A stretch of DNA of 64,000 bases from assembly GCF_002086735.1 (NCBI RefSeq), contig NZ_MVIJ01000001.1, positions 372,001 through 436,000 of the forward strand. The letters run 5' to 3'. Within the stretch, counting starts at the first letter, position 1; the number at the start of each line of letters is the position of its first letter. The stretch is from Mycobacterium scrofulaceum (lineage in GTDB: Bacteria > Actinomycetota > Actinomycetes > Mycobacteriales > Mycobacteriaceae). Below, in pieces: positions 46,115 through 58,102 of the stretch. Made by a program: the position numbers and the translations under genes. The notes under the pieces are model-generated. The model saw nothing but the letters and a program-made list of their open reading frames with translations, was not told the origin of the DNA and ran no database searches.

Positions 46115-46774
46115 TTACCCCTGTGGGGTCAGACTTTCGGGGTCGACGCCGAGCACCTCGGCGATCCGTTCCGCGCTCACGGGACCGGGCCGCAGGATGC
46201 GCGGGGCGGGTCCGGTCAGGTCGACGATCGTGGAGGCGGCCTGCTGCTGGGCCGTTCCCGCGTCGAGGTAGACGTCGACGAGGTCGCCCAGTTGATCTCG
46301 CGCTTGGATGGCATCCACCGCGGGTGGGCGGCCGGAGACGTTCGCGCTGGATACCGCCATGGGCCCCACTTCACGCAGCAGCTCGATGGCGACCGGGTGC
46401 AGCGGCATCCGCAGCATCACCGTGCCGCGGGCGTCGCCGAGGTCCCATCGCAGCGACGGCGCCTGCGCCACCACGAGGCTCAGCGCGCCCGGCCAGAACG
46501 CGCGAATCAGGTCGCGGGCCCCGCCCGGCATGGTGTACACCAGGCCCTCGATGGTGTGCCAGGAGCCGACCAGCACACCGACCGGCATGTCCCGGCCGCG
46601 CCCCTTGGCCGACAGCAGCGCCGTCACCGCGGCGCTGTTGAAGGCGTCGGCGCCGATGCCGTAGACGGTGTCGGTCGGCATGACGACCAGCCGGCCGCCC
46701 TTGAGCGCACCCGCCGCTGCGGCGATTCCACGCGAACGCTGGTCGGGAGCGGCGCAGTCGAAGACCTCAGTCAT
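46115..46774 (-). CDS. L-threonylcarbamoyladenylate synthase (Sua5/TsaC)
   Basis: The 219-residue enzyme makes threonylcarbamoyl-AMP for the tRNA t6A modification. The YrdC fold motifs are GGRLVVMPTDTVYGIGADAF near residue 28, RGRDMPVGVLV near 60, and TVMLRMPLHPVA and AVSSANVSGRPP near 115-150. It overlaps the prmC stop by 8 bp. The short C-terminus after the YrdC domain indicates the TsaC-like length rather than full Sua5. Confidence 0.94.
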   Translation of the reverse strand: MTEVFDCAAPDQRSRGIAAAAGALKGGRLVVMPTDTVYGIGADAFNSAAVTALLSAKGRGRDMPVGVLVGSWHTIEGLVYTMPGGARDLIRAFWPGALSLVVAQAPSLRWDLGDARGTVMLRMPLHPVAIELLREVGPMAVSSANVSGRPPAVDAIQARDQLGDLVDVYLDAGTAQQQAASTIVDLTGPAPRILRPGPVSAERIAEVLGVDPESLTPQG

Positions 46775-47618
46775 CCGCGCACCCCTTTTTGCGGGCCGTT
46801 ACGAATCTGGGCCGGCCGGCCAGGTCGGGGCGGGGCTCGACATCCTCGAAACACCCGGCGCCCGTGACCATTTCGAACGTCCGAGCCGCCGTGGTGTCGT
46901 CGTGCTCGACGGCGAAAACGCCATCCGGACGCAGCCAGCGTGCGGCCAGTTCGACGACGGGGGCGATCACGGCCATCCCGTCTGGCCCACCGAACACCGC
47001 GTGGGGTGGATCATGCTGGGCGACTTCGGGTTCCACGACGGCCGCGTCGGGGACATAGGGCGGGTTGGCCACCACCGCGTCGACGCCGCCGTCCAGTTCG
47101 GCCAGCAGGCCGGGTTCGGTGACGTCGGCTTGGACGAGTTCGACGGCGGTGCCGGCCGCGTTGCGCCGCGCGTACCCGAGGGCCGCCGCGGAGTCATCGA
47201 CGGCGACGATTCGCGCGGCGGGGTACGCATGGGCCAGCGCCACCGCCAGCGCGCCGGAGCCGGTGCACAGGTCGACGATGACGGACCGCCCGGGGAGGCG
47301 CTGTGCGGTCACCCACGCCAACAGCGCCTCGGTTTCCGGGCGCGGGACGAAGACGCCGGGGCCGACGTGCAGCGTCACCGGTCCGAACGCCGCCGTGCCG
47401 GTGAGATGCTGCAACGGCACCCGCCGGGACCGCGCGGCGACGACGTCGCGGTACCGGTCGAGGAAATCCTCACCGGGCGACTCGAGCAAGGTCAGCCGCC
47501 CGCGCTCGGTCCCGGACACGTGCGCGGCCAGCTCTTCGGCGTCCCAGCGTGCCGAGTCGATCCCCGCTTCGGCGAGCGTCGCCGCAGCGGAGTCGATCGC
47601 ACGCCGGAGGAGGGTCAT
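46767..47618 (-). CDS. prmC: Release factor glutamine methyltransferase
   Basis: The 283-residue SAM-dependent enzyme methylates the Gln of the GGQ motif in release factors. The SAM motif [15 protein letters not shown] near residue 115 and the catalytic [10 protein letters not shown] (NPPY) near 182 are present. I chose ATG 47618, which overlaps the prfA stop as ATGA and gives the family N-terminus; the frame stays open far upstream across prfA, but that part is a shadow. Sitting directly after its substrate gene prfA is the usual arrangement. Confidence 0.95.
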   Translation of the reverse strand: MTLLRRAIDSAAATLAEAGIDSARWDAEELAAHVSGTERGRLTLLESPGEDFLDRYRDVVAARSRRVPLQHLTGTAAFGPVTLHVGPGVFVPRPETEALLAWVTAQRLPGRSVIVDLCTGSGALAVALAHAYPAARIVAVDDSAAALGYARRNAAGTAVELVQADVTEPGLLAELDGGVDAVVANPPYVPDAAVVEPEVAQHDPPHAVFGGPDGMAVIAPVVELAARWLRPDGVFAVEHDDTTAARTFEMVTGAGCFEDVEPRPDLAGRPRFVTARKKGCADD

Positions 47619-48688
47619 GCCTGTTGCAGCCGGGCTTGCTTGTCGGCGGCGCCCAGCGCGTCGAACATCGCGTCGAGGTCGCCGTCGAGCACTTGATCGA
47701 GATTGTGTGCCTTGTAACCGATCCGATGGTCGGTGATCCGGTTCTCCGGGAAGTTGTAGGTGCGAATGCGTTCGCTGCGGTCCACGGTCCGGATCTGACT
47801 GGCCCGGTCCGCCGACGCATCGGCCAGCGCCTGTTCTTCGGCCATTGCCTGCAGGCGGGCGGCCAGCACCTGCAGCGCACGCGCCTTGTTCTGCAGCTGT
47901 GAGCGTTCGTTCTGGCAGGTGACCACGATCCCGGTGGGCAGGTGCGTGATCCGCACCGCCGAGTCGGTCGTGTTCACACCCTGCCCGCCCTTGCCCGACG
48001 AGCGGTAGACGTCGACGCGCAGATCCGACTCGTCGATCTGCACCTCGCCCACTTCCTCGGGTTCGGGATAGACGAGCACACCCGCCGCCGACGTGTGCAC
48101 GCGGCCTTGGGATTCGGTCACCGGGACGCGCTGCACCCGGTGCACTCCGCCCTCGAACTTCATCCGCGACCACACCCCGTCGGCGGAGTCGCCCTTGCTG
48201 GCGATGGACAGCGTCGCGTCCTTGTAGCCGCCGAGGTCCGACGTGGTCTCGTCCAGAACGGTGACGTTCCAGCCGTGCCGCTCGGCGTAGCGGATGTACA
48301 TCCTGGCCAGGTCGGCGGCGAACAAGGCCGATTCCTCGCCGCCCTCACCGGATTTGACTTCGAGCACGATGTCGTCGGCGTCATGCGGGTCGCGCGGCGC
48401 CAGCATGTCGGTCAATTGCGTGTCCAGTTCGGCCACCCGCGCCGCAAGCTCGGTCACCTCGTCGGCGAACGACTCGTCGTCGGCGGCCAGCTCCCGCGCG
48501 GTCTCGAGGTCTCCACGCGCCGACTCGAGCTTGCGATAGGTGGCGACGATCGGGGCCACGCGGGCGAACCGGCGGCCGGCTTTGCGCGCCTCGGCGGGAT
48601 TGCTGTGCAGGTCGGGGTCCGCCAGCCGTTGCTCGAGCTCGGCGTGTTCGGCGAGCAGCACGTCAATCGTCTGCACCGGTTGCGTCAT
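47615..48688 (-). CDS. prfA: Peptide chain release factor 1
   Basis: The 357-residue factor ends translation at UAA and UAG. The GGQ loop is in [20 protein letters not shown] near residue 235, and the codon-recognition domain has [18 protein letters not shown] near 195. Its Gln is the target of PrmC, encoded next with a 4-bp overlap. AGGAGGTGAC lies just upstream of the start. Confidence 0.97.
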   Translation of the reverse strand: MTQPVQTIDVLLAEHAELEQRLADPDLHSNPAEARKAGRRFARVAPIVATYRKLESARGDLETARELAADDESFADEVTELAARVAELDTQLTDMLAPRDPHDADDIVLEVKSGEGGEESALFAADLARMYIRYAERHGWNVTVLDETTSDLGGYKDATLSIASKGDSADGVWSRMKFEGGVHRVQRVPVTESQGRVHTSAAGVLVYPEPEEVGEVQIDESDLRVDVYRSSGKGGQGVNTTDSAVRITHLPTGIVVTCQNERSQLQNKARALQVLAARLQAMAEEQALADASADRASQIRTVDRSERIRTYNFPENRITDHRIGYKAHNLDQVLDGDLDAMFDALGAADKQARLQQA

Positions 48689-48743
48689 GTGTCACCTCCT
48701 GCCCCGCTCGTCCCCGGGTGTCTCTCATTGCCGCAAACGCAAA

Positions 48744-48783
48744 CCGACGCCCGGCCTGTGCTCTCGCACAGTTCGGGCGTCGG
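48744..48783. terminator. Hairpin after rpmE
   Basis: Arms CCGACGCCCG and CGGGCGTCGG enclose a second stem (CTGTGC/GCACAG) with loop TCTC. The structure begins just past the rpmE stop and lies before prfA on the same strand, so it may end part of the rpmE transcript. Confidence 0.75.
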
Positions 48784-48791
48784 CTACGCAG

Positions 48792-49028
48792 CTATTTGTC
48801 GGTGTTGTCCGTCGCGGCACCTTTGCGCTTGCCGTAACGCTTCTCGAACCGGGCCACCCGGCCGCCGCTGTCGAGAATCTTCTGCTTGCCGGTGTAGAAC
48901 GGGTGGCACTGCGAGCACACTTCCACGACGATGTTGCCGCCGGGCTTGGTGCTACGGGTCTGGAAGGTGTTTCCGCACCCACAGTGCACGGTGGTCTCCC
49001 CGTAGGCCGGGTGGATGTCAGTTTTCAT
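48792..49028 (-). CDS. rpmE: 50S ribosomal protein L31, zinc-binding form
   Basis: The 78-residue protein has the C+ pattern: HCGCGNTF near residue 17 and [16 protein letters not shown] near 37, which supply the cysteines for one zinc. The C-terminal [13 protein letters not shown] is typical. The zinc-independent paralogue is not in the window; in mycobacteria the pair is swapped under zinc limitation. Confidence 0.96.
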   Translation of the reverse strand: MKTDIHPAYGETTVHCGCGNTFQTRSTKPGGNIVVEVCSQCHPFYTGKQKILDSGGRVARFEKRYGKRKGAATDNTDK

Positions 49029-49087
49029 GCTGTCCTCTTCAGTCTGGTCGAACGTCGATTATGCCAGGTCAACCGCTATCTCCCCAA

Positions 49088-49108
49088 AACGCCGGGGGTA
49101 CCCCCGGC
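49088..49108 (-). terminator. Rho gene intrinsic terminator
   Basis: The 18-bp palindrome GCCGGGGGTACCCCCGGC (49091-49108) is followed on the minus strand by GTTTTG. It lies about 100 bp past the rho stop and before rpmE on the same strand, as a GC-rich stem with a short T-run. Confidence 0.7.
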
Positions 49109-49208
49109 ATTCCCGGCGCACAGGTCGCCGCGAGACATAATCCATGGCGGCGTCGGCCGGCGGGTCGTGTGGGTGGTTGTGTGTCGTGGCCGACCGGCCC
49201 GTCGTCGG

Positions 49209-51059
49209 CTAGTCGTTGTCCATCGAGCCCGGTGTGGTCTTGGAGACCTGCACCAGGAACTCGTAGTTGGTCTTCGTCTTGCGCAGCTGCGACATCAGCA
49301 GGTCGATGGCCTGATGAGAGTCCAGACCCGATAGCACGCGGCGCAGCTTGTGCACGATCCCGAACTCGTCCGGCGAGAGCAACAACTCGTCCTTACGGGT
49401 ACCGGAGGGGTTCACGTCGACCGCCGGGAAGACCCGCCGTTCGGAGATCTTGCGGTCCAGCTTGAGCTCGGCGTTACCGGTGCCCTTGAACTCCTCGAAG
49501 ATGACCGTGTCGCCGGTGGATCCGGTCTCGACCATCGCGGTGGCGATGATCGTCAGCGATCCGCCTTCCTCGATGTTTCGTGCGGCACCCAGGAATCGCT
49601 TCGGCGGATACAGCGCGGTGGAGTCGACACCACCGGACAGGATCCGGCCCGACGCGGGTGACGCGTTGTTGTAGGCGCGGCCCAGGCGGGTGATCGAGTC
49701 GAGGAGCACCACGACGTCCTTGCCCTGCTCGACGAGCCGCTTGGCGCGTTCGATGGCCAGCTCGGCGACGGCCGTGTGGTCCGTAGGCGGCCGGTCGAAG
49801 GTCGAGGCGATGACCTCGCCCTTGACGGAGCGCGTCATGTCGGTGACCTCCTCGGGGCGCTCGTCGACGAGCACGACCATGAGGTGGCATTCCGGGTTGT
49901 TCTTGGTGATCGCGTTGGCGATGTCCTGCAGGATCGTCGTCTTACCGGCCTTCGGCGGCGACACGATCAGGGCGCGCTGGCCCTTGCCGATCGGCATGAT
50001 CAGGTCGATGACCCGGGTGGTCAGCCGGTCGGGGGTGGTCTCCAGGCGAAGCCGCTGGTTGGGGTACAGCGGCGTCAGCTTGGAAAAATCGGGCCGCTTC
50101 TTCGCGTCCTCGACCGGGCCGCCGTTGACGCTGTCCAGGCGGACCAGCGGGTTGAACTTCTGGCGCTGATTGGGCTGTTCGCCGTCCTTCGGCACGCGGA
50201 CCGCGCCGGTCACCGCGTCGCCGCGGCGCAGGCCGTTCTTGCGCACCATGTTCATCGACACGTAGACGTCGTGCGGGCCGGCCAGGTAACCGGACGTGCG
50301 GACGAACGCGTAATTGTCGAGGACGTCAAGGATGCCGGCGACCGGCTGCACGACGTCGTCCTCGCGAAGTTCGGTGTCGCCACCCTCGCCGGACCGGTCG
50401 CCGCGGCGCCTGCGGTCGCGGTCGCGGAACCGGCGTCCCCGCCTGCCCTGACGGCCCTCGCCGTCGTCGTCCTGTTGGTTGGAGCCGCCGCGCGACTGCT
50501 GGCCGCCCGAGCCCTGCTGGTCGCCGCTTTGGTCGTTGCCGCCATCTTGGCCGCGCTCGCCACCCTGGTTGCCCCGCTTGCCCCCCTGGCGGGTGTCGTC
50601 CTCGCGGGTCGCCGCGCCCTCTCGGTCGCGTGAGCGCTCGCCGTCCGTCCCGTCGCCGCCGCGCGCCGATCCGGGCTCGCGCGAGGCGCTGCGTCGTTCA
50701 CGACGGGGCGCGTCGGTGGTCGAACCGTTCTGGTGCTCGCCCTCGGCGGCCGGCGCTTCGGCCGTTTCGGCGCCGGCGGTGTCGGATTTGCCGCCGCCCT
50801 CGGGGGCGTCGGGGGTCGAAGTCCCGTTGGACTGCCCCCTGATTTCCTTTATGGCGGCGATGAGTTCGTTCTTGCGCATACCCGACGTCCCCTTGACGCC
50901 GACTTCGTTAGCCAGCGCGCGCAGTTCGGGAAGCACCATGGTGGACAGAGAGCCAACCCGGGCATTGGTTTTGACGTCGGATGTGTCTGGGGTCACGGCG
51001 TTCGACACCTCATTGCTGTCGGTGCTCGCGTCAGCCGTGAACAGGTCCGTATCGGTCAC
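49209..51059 (-). CDS. rho: Transcription termination factor Rho
   Basis: The 616-residue hexameric RNA helicase has an N-terminal SAP-like region (residues about 35-75, LSTMVLPELRALANEVGVKG), then a long disordered insert of about 150 residues rich in Gly, Arg, Asp and Gln (RQGGKRGNQGGERGQDGGND). The RNA-binding domain (GILDVLDNYAFVRTSGYL near 245) and the ATPase domain with Walker A VSPPKAGKTTILQDIA near 370 and Walker B VVVLLDSITRLGRAYN near 460 follow. The insert is typical of actinobacterial Rho and aids RNA binding. The 267-bp region to thrB (51060-51326) holds its leader and promoter; I see no clear structure there. Confidence 0.97.
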   Translation of the reverse strand: MTDTDLFTADASTDSNEVSNAVTPDTSDVKTNARVGSLSTMVLPELRALANEVGVKGTSGMRKNELIAAIKEIRGQSNGTSTPDAPEGGGKSDTAGAETAEAPAAEGEHQNGSTTDAPRRERRSASREPGSARGGDGTDGERSRDREGAATREDDTRQGGKRGNQGGERGQDGGNDQSGDQQGSGGQQSRGGSNQQDDDGEGRQGRRGRRFRDRDRRRRGDRSGEGGDTELREDDVVQPVAGILDVLDNYAFVRTSGYLAGPHDVYVSMNMVRKNGLRRGDAVTGAVRVPKDGEQPNQRQKFNPLVRLDSVNGGPVEDAKKRPDFSKLTPLYPNQRLRLETTPDRLTTRVIDLIMPIGKGQRALIVSPPKAGKTTILQDIANAITKNNPECHLMVVLVDERPEEVTDMTRSVKGEVIASTFDRPPTDHTAVAELAIERAKRLVEQGKDVVVLLDSITRLGRAYNNASPASGRILSGGVDSTALYPPKRFLGAARNIEEGGSLTIIATAMVETGSTGDTVIFEEFKGTGNAELKLDRKISERRVFPAVDVNPSGTRKDELLLSPDEFGIVHKLRRVLSGLDSHQAIDLLMSQLRKTKTNYEFLVQVSKTTPGSMDND

Positions 51060-51326
51060 GGATTTCCTTTCTTCCCCCGCTGATCAGGTCATCCGGGGGG
51101 TTCGTTGCATTCAGCCAAATCGCCGAGTGCACCCAAATATCGACTCTGCAACGGTGATCGCCTTAATCGGCGGAGTAAGCGGCGAACCTCGTCCACGAGA
51201 AGAATTGGTGTCGTCCTAGCGGCAAGGCAGTATGGATGCAGATGCAGATGCTGCGATTGCTGGACGGGTCCGAGGATAGCCCGCATCTTTGTTGGAAGCA
51301 AGCAAACCCTCCGGCCACGCTGTGGA

Positions 51327-53372
<2,046 letters not shown>

Positions 53373-53376
<4 letters not shown>

Positions 53377-54698
53377 GAGCCGGTCTCTTCCAGTCGCAGC
53401 ACGCTGGTGACGCCTTGCACCACATCCAGATCGGCCAGCGCGTCGACGGTTTCGGAGAGCGCGGCGTCGGTGGCGCTATGGGTGACCACCACGACCCGGG
53501 CCCCCACCCGCCGGCCGCCCTCGTCGACCACTCCCTCCTGGCGGACCTCGGCGATGCTCACCTCGCGCTTGGCGAATTCGGCGGCCACCGTGGACAACAC
53601 GCCCGGCTTGTCGGCGACATTCATGCTGACGTAGTAGCGGGTGTTGATGAAACCCATTGGCGCGATCGGCAGCTGGGCGTACTTGGATTCCTTCGGGCCG
53701 CGGCTGCCCAGCACCCGGTTGCGGGCGGCCATCACCAGGTCACCGGTGACCGCGGACGCGGTGGGCGCGCCGCCGGCGCCCTGGCCGTAGAACATCAGCC
53801 GGCCGGCGGCCTTGGCCTCGACGACGACCGCGTTGAACGCCCCGTTGACGGTGGCCAACGGGTGCGACAGCGGCACCAGCGCCGGGTAGACGCGGGCCGA
53901 GACCCGTTCCTGGCCATCGTCGCCCGTGATGCGCTCACAGATGGACAGCAGCTTGATGGTGCACCCGAGGGAGCGCGCGGAGGCGAAGTCGGCGGGGGTG
54001 ATCTTGGTGATGCCCTCGCGGTAGACGTCCTCGGCGGTCACCCGGGTGTGAAAGGCGATCGACGCCAGGATCGCGGCCTTGGCGGCGGCGTCGTAGCCCT
54101 CGACGTCGGCGGTGGGATCCGCCTCGGCGTAGCCCAGCGCACTCGCCTCGGCCAGGGCGGTGGCGTAGTCGGCGCCGGTGCTGTCCATCGCGGACAGGAT
54201 GTAGTTGGTGGTGCCGTTGACGATGCCGGCGACCCGCAGCACCGTGTCGCCCGCCAGCGACTGCGTGAGCGGGCGGATGACCGGGATCGCGCCCGCGACC
54301 GCCGCCTCGAAATACAAATCGACGTGTGCGTTTTCGGCGGCCTGCGCCAACTCGCCGGTGGAGGTGGCCAATAGGGCCTTGTTGGCGGTGACGACGGATT
54401 TGCCGTGCTCGAGCGCGCGCAGGATGGCCTTGCGGGCCGGTTCCACCGGGCCCATCAACTCCAAGACGATGTCGACGTCCTCGCGAGAGACGAGTTCCTC
54501 GATGTTGTCGGTGAGCAACTCGACCGGAACGCCGCGATCGGCGGCCACCCGCCGCACCCCGACGCCGCGCAACACCAGGGGCGCGCCGACACGGGCCGCG
54601 AGGTCGTCGGCGCTGTCCTCGATGATTCGCACAACTTCGCTTCCGACATTGCCGAACCCGAGTACCGCTACGCCGACAGGCTTTTCGTCACGGGGCAC
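53373..54698 (-). CDS. hom: Homoserine dehydrogenase
   Basis: The 441-residue enzyme reduces aspartate semialdehyde to homoserine. It has the NAD(P) motif [17 protein letters not shown] near residue 10, the catalytic domain with [14 protein letters not shown] near 162 and [20 protein letters not shown] near 190, and a C-terminal ACT domain ([20 protein letters not shown] near 345) for threonine feedback. The GTG at 54698 has AGGTGA, which overlaps the lysA stop 3 bp upstream. In M. tuberculosis it is named thrA. Confidence 0.96.
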
Positions 54699-54701
54699 AG
54701 T

Positions 54702-56120
54702 TCACCTCACTTCCAGACTCAGTAGATCGTCGACCGTCTCGCGGCGCAGGATCAGGCGGGACCGCCCCGCACGCACCGCCACCACCGCCGGCCGGCAGAT
54801 CATGTTGTAGCGGCTCGACAGCGAATAGCAGTACGCGCCGGTGGCGGCCACCGCGAGCAGGTCGCCGGGCCGCAGGTCGTCGGGCACCCATGTGTCGCGC
54901 ACGACGATGTCGCCGGTCTCGCAATGCTTTCCGACGATCCGGGCCAGCGTTGCGGGCGCGTCGCTGGCCCGCGAGACGAGCCGGGCGTCGTACTGCGCGT
55001 CATACAGGGCCGTGCGGATGTTGTCACTCATGCCGCCGTCGACGCTGACGTAACGGCGCTGGGCGATGCTGCTCACGTCGACGTCCTTGACGGTGCCCAC
55101 CTCGTACAGGGTGATGGTGCCCGGCCCGGCGATGGCCCGCCCGGGCTCCACCACCAGCCTCGGGGTGGGCAGCCCCACGGCCGCCGACTCGTTGCCGACG
55201 ATGGCCGTCAGCTTGGCCGCCAACTCGGCCACCGGCGGTGGGTCGTCGGTGCCCAGGTAGGAAATCCCAAGTCCCCCACCGAGATCCACGGTCGAGACCT
55301 GACCCGTCTTGTCCACACCGAATTCGTCGGCGATTTGGTGCAACAGCCCGATGACGCGGTGTGCGGCGACCTCGAACCCGTCGACGTCGAAGATCTGCGA
55401 TCCGATGTGGCTGTGCAGCCCCACCAGTCGCAGGTGGTCGGTGGCGAACACCCGGCGCACCGCATCCATCGCCGCGCCGCTGGCCACCGACAGTCCGAAC
55501 TTCTGGTCTTCGTGTGCGGTGGAGATGAACTCGTGCGTGTGTGCCTCGACCCCGACGGTGAGACGGACGTAGACGTCCTGGACGACCCCGGCCTCCCCCG
55601 CGATGGTGTCGAGTCGCTCGATCTCGGTGATCGAGTCCAAGACGATGTGCCCGACGCCGACCTTGACCGCGGAGGTCAGTTCCGCGACGGATTTGTTGTT
55701 GCCGTGGAAGGTGATTCGCTCCGGGGGGAAGTCGGCGTGCAGCGCGACGGCGAGCTCGCCGCCGGTGGACACGTCCAGCGAGAGGCCTTCTTCGTCGACC
55801 CAGCGGGCGATCTCGCTGCACAGGAACGCCTTGGCGGCGTAGCAGACGTTGTGCCCGCCGCCGAAGGCCGTCGCGAGTTCGCGGCACCGGGAACGGAAAT
55901 CGTCCTCGTCGACGACGAACAACGGGGTGCCGTACTCCTGGGCGAGCCGGGTGAGCGGTATTCCGGCGATGGACGCCGCGCCCGTGTCGTCGCGAACGAT
56001 GTTGCGGGGCCACACGTTCGGCGCAAGCCGGAGTAGCTCGTCGGCAGATTGCGGCCGTGGCGGGCTGTTGGGGTGCCGGGTCTCCTCGGCGTGCCGGGGG
56101 CCGGCGGGATGGACGTTCAC
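54702..56120 (-). CDS. lysA: Diaminopimelate decarboxylase
   Basis: The 472-residue PLP enzyme makes lysine from meso-diaminopimelate. The PLP Lys is in [18 protein letters not shown] near residue 95, the glycine loop [13 protein letters not shown] is near 275, and [17 protein letters not shown] is near 325. It overlaps argS by 4 bp and leads the lysA-hom-thrC-thrB group, which together branches aspartate to lysine and threonine. Confidence 0.96.
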   Translation of the reverse strand: MNVHPAGPRHAEETRHPNSPPRPQSADELLRLAPNVWPRNIVRDDTGAASIAGIPLTRLAQEYGTPLFVVDEDDFRSRCRELATAFGGGHNVCYAAKAFLCSEIARWVDEEGLSLDVSTGGELAVALHADFPPERITFHGNNKSVAELTSAVKVGVGHIVLDSITEIERLDTIAGEAGVVQDVYVRLTVGVEAHTHEFISTAHEDQKFGLSVASGAAMDAVRRVFATDHLRLVGLHSHIGSQIFDVDGFEVAAHRVIGLLHQIADEFGVDKTGQVSTVDLGGGLGISYLGTDDPPPVAELAAKLTAIVGNESAAVGLPTPRLVVEPGRAIAGPGTITLYEVGTVKDVDVSSIAQRRYVSVDGGMSDNIRTALYDAQYDARLVSRASDAPATLARIVGKHCETGDIVVRDTWVPDDLRPGDLLAVAATGAYCYSLSSRYNMICRPAVVAVRAGRSRLILRRETVDDLLSLEVR

Positions 56121-57769
56121 ATCCGCTCCGGGGCGTCAACGCCGAGGATGGTGAGCCCATTGGCGATCACCTGGCGGGTGGCCTGGCACAGGGCCAGCCG
56201 CGCGGCGTGCAGATCGGTGGGCTGCTCGTCGCCCTGGGGCAAAACCCGGCAGGAGTCGTAGAACCGGTGGTAATCGCCGGCGAGGTCTTCCAGGTAGCGG
56301 CACACGCGGTGCGGTTCGCGCAGCGCCGCAGCCGTTTTCAGCACCCGGGGAAACTCGCCGATGGTGCGCAGCAGCGTGCCCTCTTTGTCGTGGCTGAGCA
56401 ACTCGAGGTGCCCCGTGTCGGGGGCCAGGCCCAGTTCGGCGGCATTGCGGGCCAGCGCCGACAGCCGCGCGTGCGCGTATTGCACGTAGTAGACCGGGTT
56501 TTCATTCGACGCCGACGACCACAGCGCCAGGTCGATGTCGATCGGGGTGTCGACCGAGGAGCGGATCAAGCTGTAGCGCGCCGCGTCGACGCCGATCGCC
56601 TCGACCAGGTCGTCGAGCGTGATCACGGTCCCGGCCCGCTTGCTCATCCGGACCGGTTGGCCGTCGCGGACCAGGTTGACCATCTGCCCGATCAGCACCT
56701 CGACGTGAGCCGGGTCGTCACCGAACGCGGCAGCGACGGCCTTGAGCCGGGCGATGTATCCGTGGTGGTCGGCGCCGAGCATGTAGATGCACAGGTCGAA
56801 GCCGCGCTGCCGCTTGTCCAGGTAGTAGGCGATGTCACCGGCGATGTAGGCGGGCTTGCCGTCGCTCTTGATGACGACACGGTCTTTGTCGTCACCAAAG
56901 GCGCTGGTACGCAACCAGCTTGCGCCGTCCTTCTCGTAGATGTTGCCGGTCTCGCGCAGCCGGGCGATGGCCTGGTCGACGCGGCCGCTGGTGTGCATCG
57001 AGTCTTCGTGGGTGTAGACGTCGAAGTCGGTGCCGAACTCGTGTAGCGACTCTTTGATGTGGGTGAACATCAGGTCGACACCGATCGCGCGGAATGTCTC
57101 GCGCATCTCGGCTTCGGGCAGGCTCAGCGCGTCGGGCGCCTTGGCCAGCACCTGCGCGGCGATGTCGTTGATGTAGGCGCCGGCGTAGCCGTCCTCGGGG
57201 GTGGCTTCGCCCTTGGCGGCGGCGATCAGCGAGCTGGCGAACCGGTCGATCTGCGCGCCGTGGTCGTTGAAGTAGTACTCGCGCTCGACGGCCGCGCCCT
57301 GGGTGGACAGCAGCCGGCCCAGCGCGTCGCCGACGGCGGCCCACCGGGTGCCGCCGATGTGGATGGGTCCGGTGGGGTTGGCCGAGACGAACTCGAGGTT
57401 GATCTTGTGGCCGGCCAGCCTGCCGGAGTGACCGAACTCATCACCGGCGTCGATGACGGCGTTGACGATCTTGGCCTGCGCCGACGCCTCGAGGCGCAGG
57501 TTGATGAAGCCGGGTCCGGCCACCTCGGCAGAAGCGATGCCGTCGGCTTGGGCCAGCTTTTCGGCCAGCCATCCGGCCAGCTCACGGGGGTTGACGCCGA
57601 CCTTCTTACCCAGCTGCAGGGCCAGGTTGCTGGCGTAGTCGCCGTGCTCGGGATTGCGGGGCCGCTCCACCGTGACCGTCGCCGGCAAGGCGGCAGCGTC
57701 CAGCCCGCGCTCGGCCAGCACCGCGGACGCGGTGGTTCTGAGCAGCTCAGCGAGGTCAGCGGGGGTCAC
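56117..57769 (-). CDS. argS: Arginyl-tRNA synthetase
   Basis: The 550-residue class I synthetase has the N-terminal Add1 domain ([19 protein letters not shown]). The HIGH-type motif is in [20 protein letters not shown] near residue 130, with the weak KMSKS variant [19 protein letters not shown] near 375. The C-terminal DALR domain begins near 430 ([16 protein letters not shown]). It lies next to, and divergent from, a tRNA-Arg gene with a 114-bp gap. Confidence 0.97.
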   Translation of the reverse strand: MTPADLAELLRTTASAVLAERGLDAAALPATVTVERPRNPEHGDYASNLALQLGKKVGVNPRELAGWLAEKLAQADGIASAEVAGPGFINLRLEASAQAKIVNAVIDAGDEFGHSGRLAGHKINLEFVSANPTGPIHIGGTRWAAVGDALGRLLSTQGAAVEREYYFNDHGAQIDRFASSLIAAAKGEATPEDGYAGAYINDIAAQVLAKAPDALSLPEAEMRETFRAIGVDLMFTHIKESLHEFGTDFDVYTHEDSMHTSGRVDQAIARLRETGNIYEKDGASWLRTSAFGDDKDRVVIKSDGKPAYIAGDIAYYLDKRQRGFDLCIYMLGADHHGYIARLKAVAAAFGDDPAHVEVLIGQMVNLVRDGQPVRMSKRAGTVITLDDLVEAIGVDAARYSLIRSSVDTPIDIDLALWSSASNENPVYYVQYAHARLSALARNAAELGLAPDTGHLELLSHDKEGTLLRTIGEFPRVLKTAAALREPHRVCRYLEDLAGDYHRFYDSCRVLPQGDEQPTDLHAARLALCQATRQVIANGLTILGVDAPERM

Positions 57770-57883
57770 GAGCGTCCATCCTATTGGCTGAGGTGCCCGC
57801 GCCCCGAATCCATTGCGGTGGTCGAGCGGTCACCACCATGGGTTAGTCTGTCTGGGCCCACTGGCGCATCGTGGTCTCCATGC

Positions 57884-57956
57884 GCCCCCGTAGCTCAGGG
57901 GATAGAGCGTCTGCCTCCGGAGCAGAAGGCCGCAGGTTCGAATCCTGCCGGGGGCA
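57884..57956 (+). tRNA. tRNA-Arg (anticodon CCG)
   Basis: The 73-nt segment folds as a normal cloverleaf: acceptor GCCCCCG/CGGGGGC, D-arm GCTCAGGGGATAGAGC, anticodon stem CTGCC/AGCAG with loop holding CCG (reads CGG), and T-arm GCAGGTTCGAATCCTGC. The discriminator is A, and CCA is not encoded. Its last 11 bases begin the 18-bp repeat that recurs 3 kb downstream. Confidence 0.97.
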
Positions 57957-57963
57957 CAAACAT
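57946..57963 (+). repeat. Putative attL: 18-bp repeat at the tRNA-Arg 3' end
   Basis: TGCCGGGGGCACAAACAT spans the T-stem/acceptor end of tRNA-Arg and 7 bp beyond. An identical copy lies at 60944-60961. A 3' tRNA segment repeated downstream in the same orientation is the mark of site-specific integration by a tyrosine recombinase. Confidence 0.75.
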
Positions 57964-58102
57964 TCTTCCGGGTCAGACGGTGTTTCCGTTAGTCAGCTCG
58001 GCTAATGAGAACGCCGGTTCGGGCCCCAGTGCCACCAGCGTGTCACAACTGTTCGCAAAGTCTTTTCCGGCCAGCAAAAGCGCGCCGTGGAGGCTACGGG
58101 AC

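Noticed and set aside
46767..48173. A single 468-codon frame spanning prmC and part of prfA
   Set aside because: Only the part from ATG 47618 matches PrmC; the upstream part lies out of frame over prfA and is Arg/Gly-rich noise. Not a fusion.
51060..51326. A possible riboswitch or attenuator in the rho leader
   Set aside because: No conserved riboswitch core or clear terminator/antiterminator pair could be read; length alone is not evidence.
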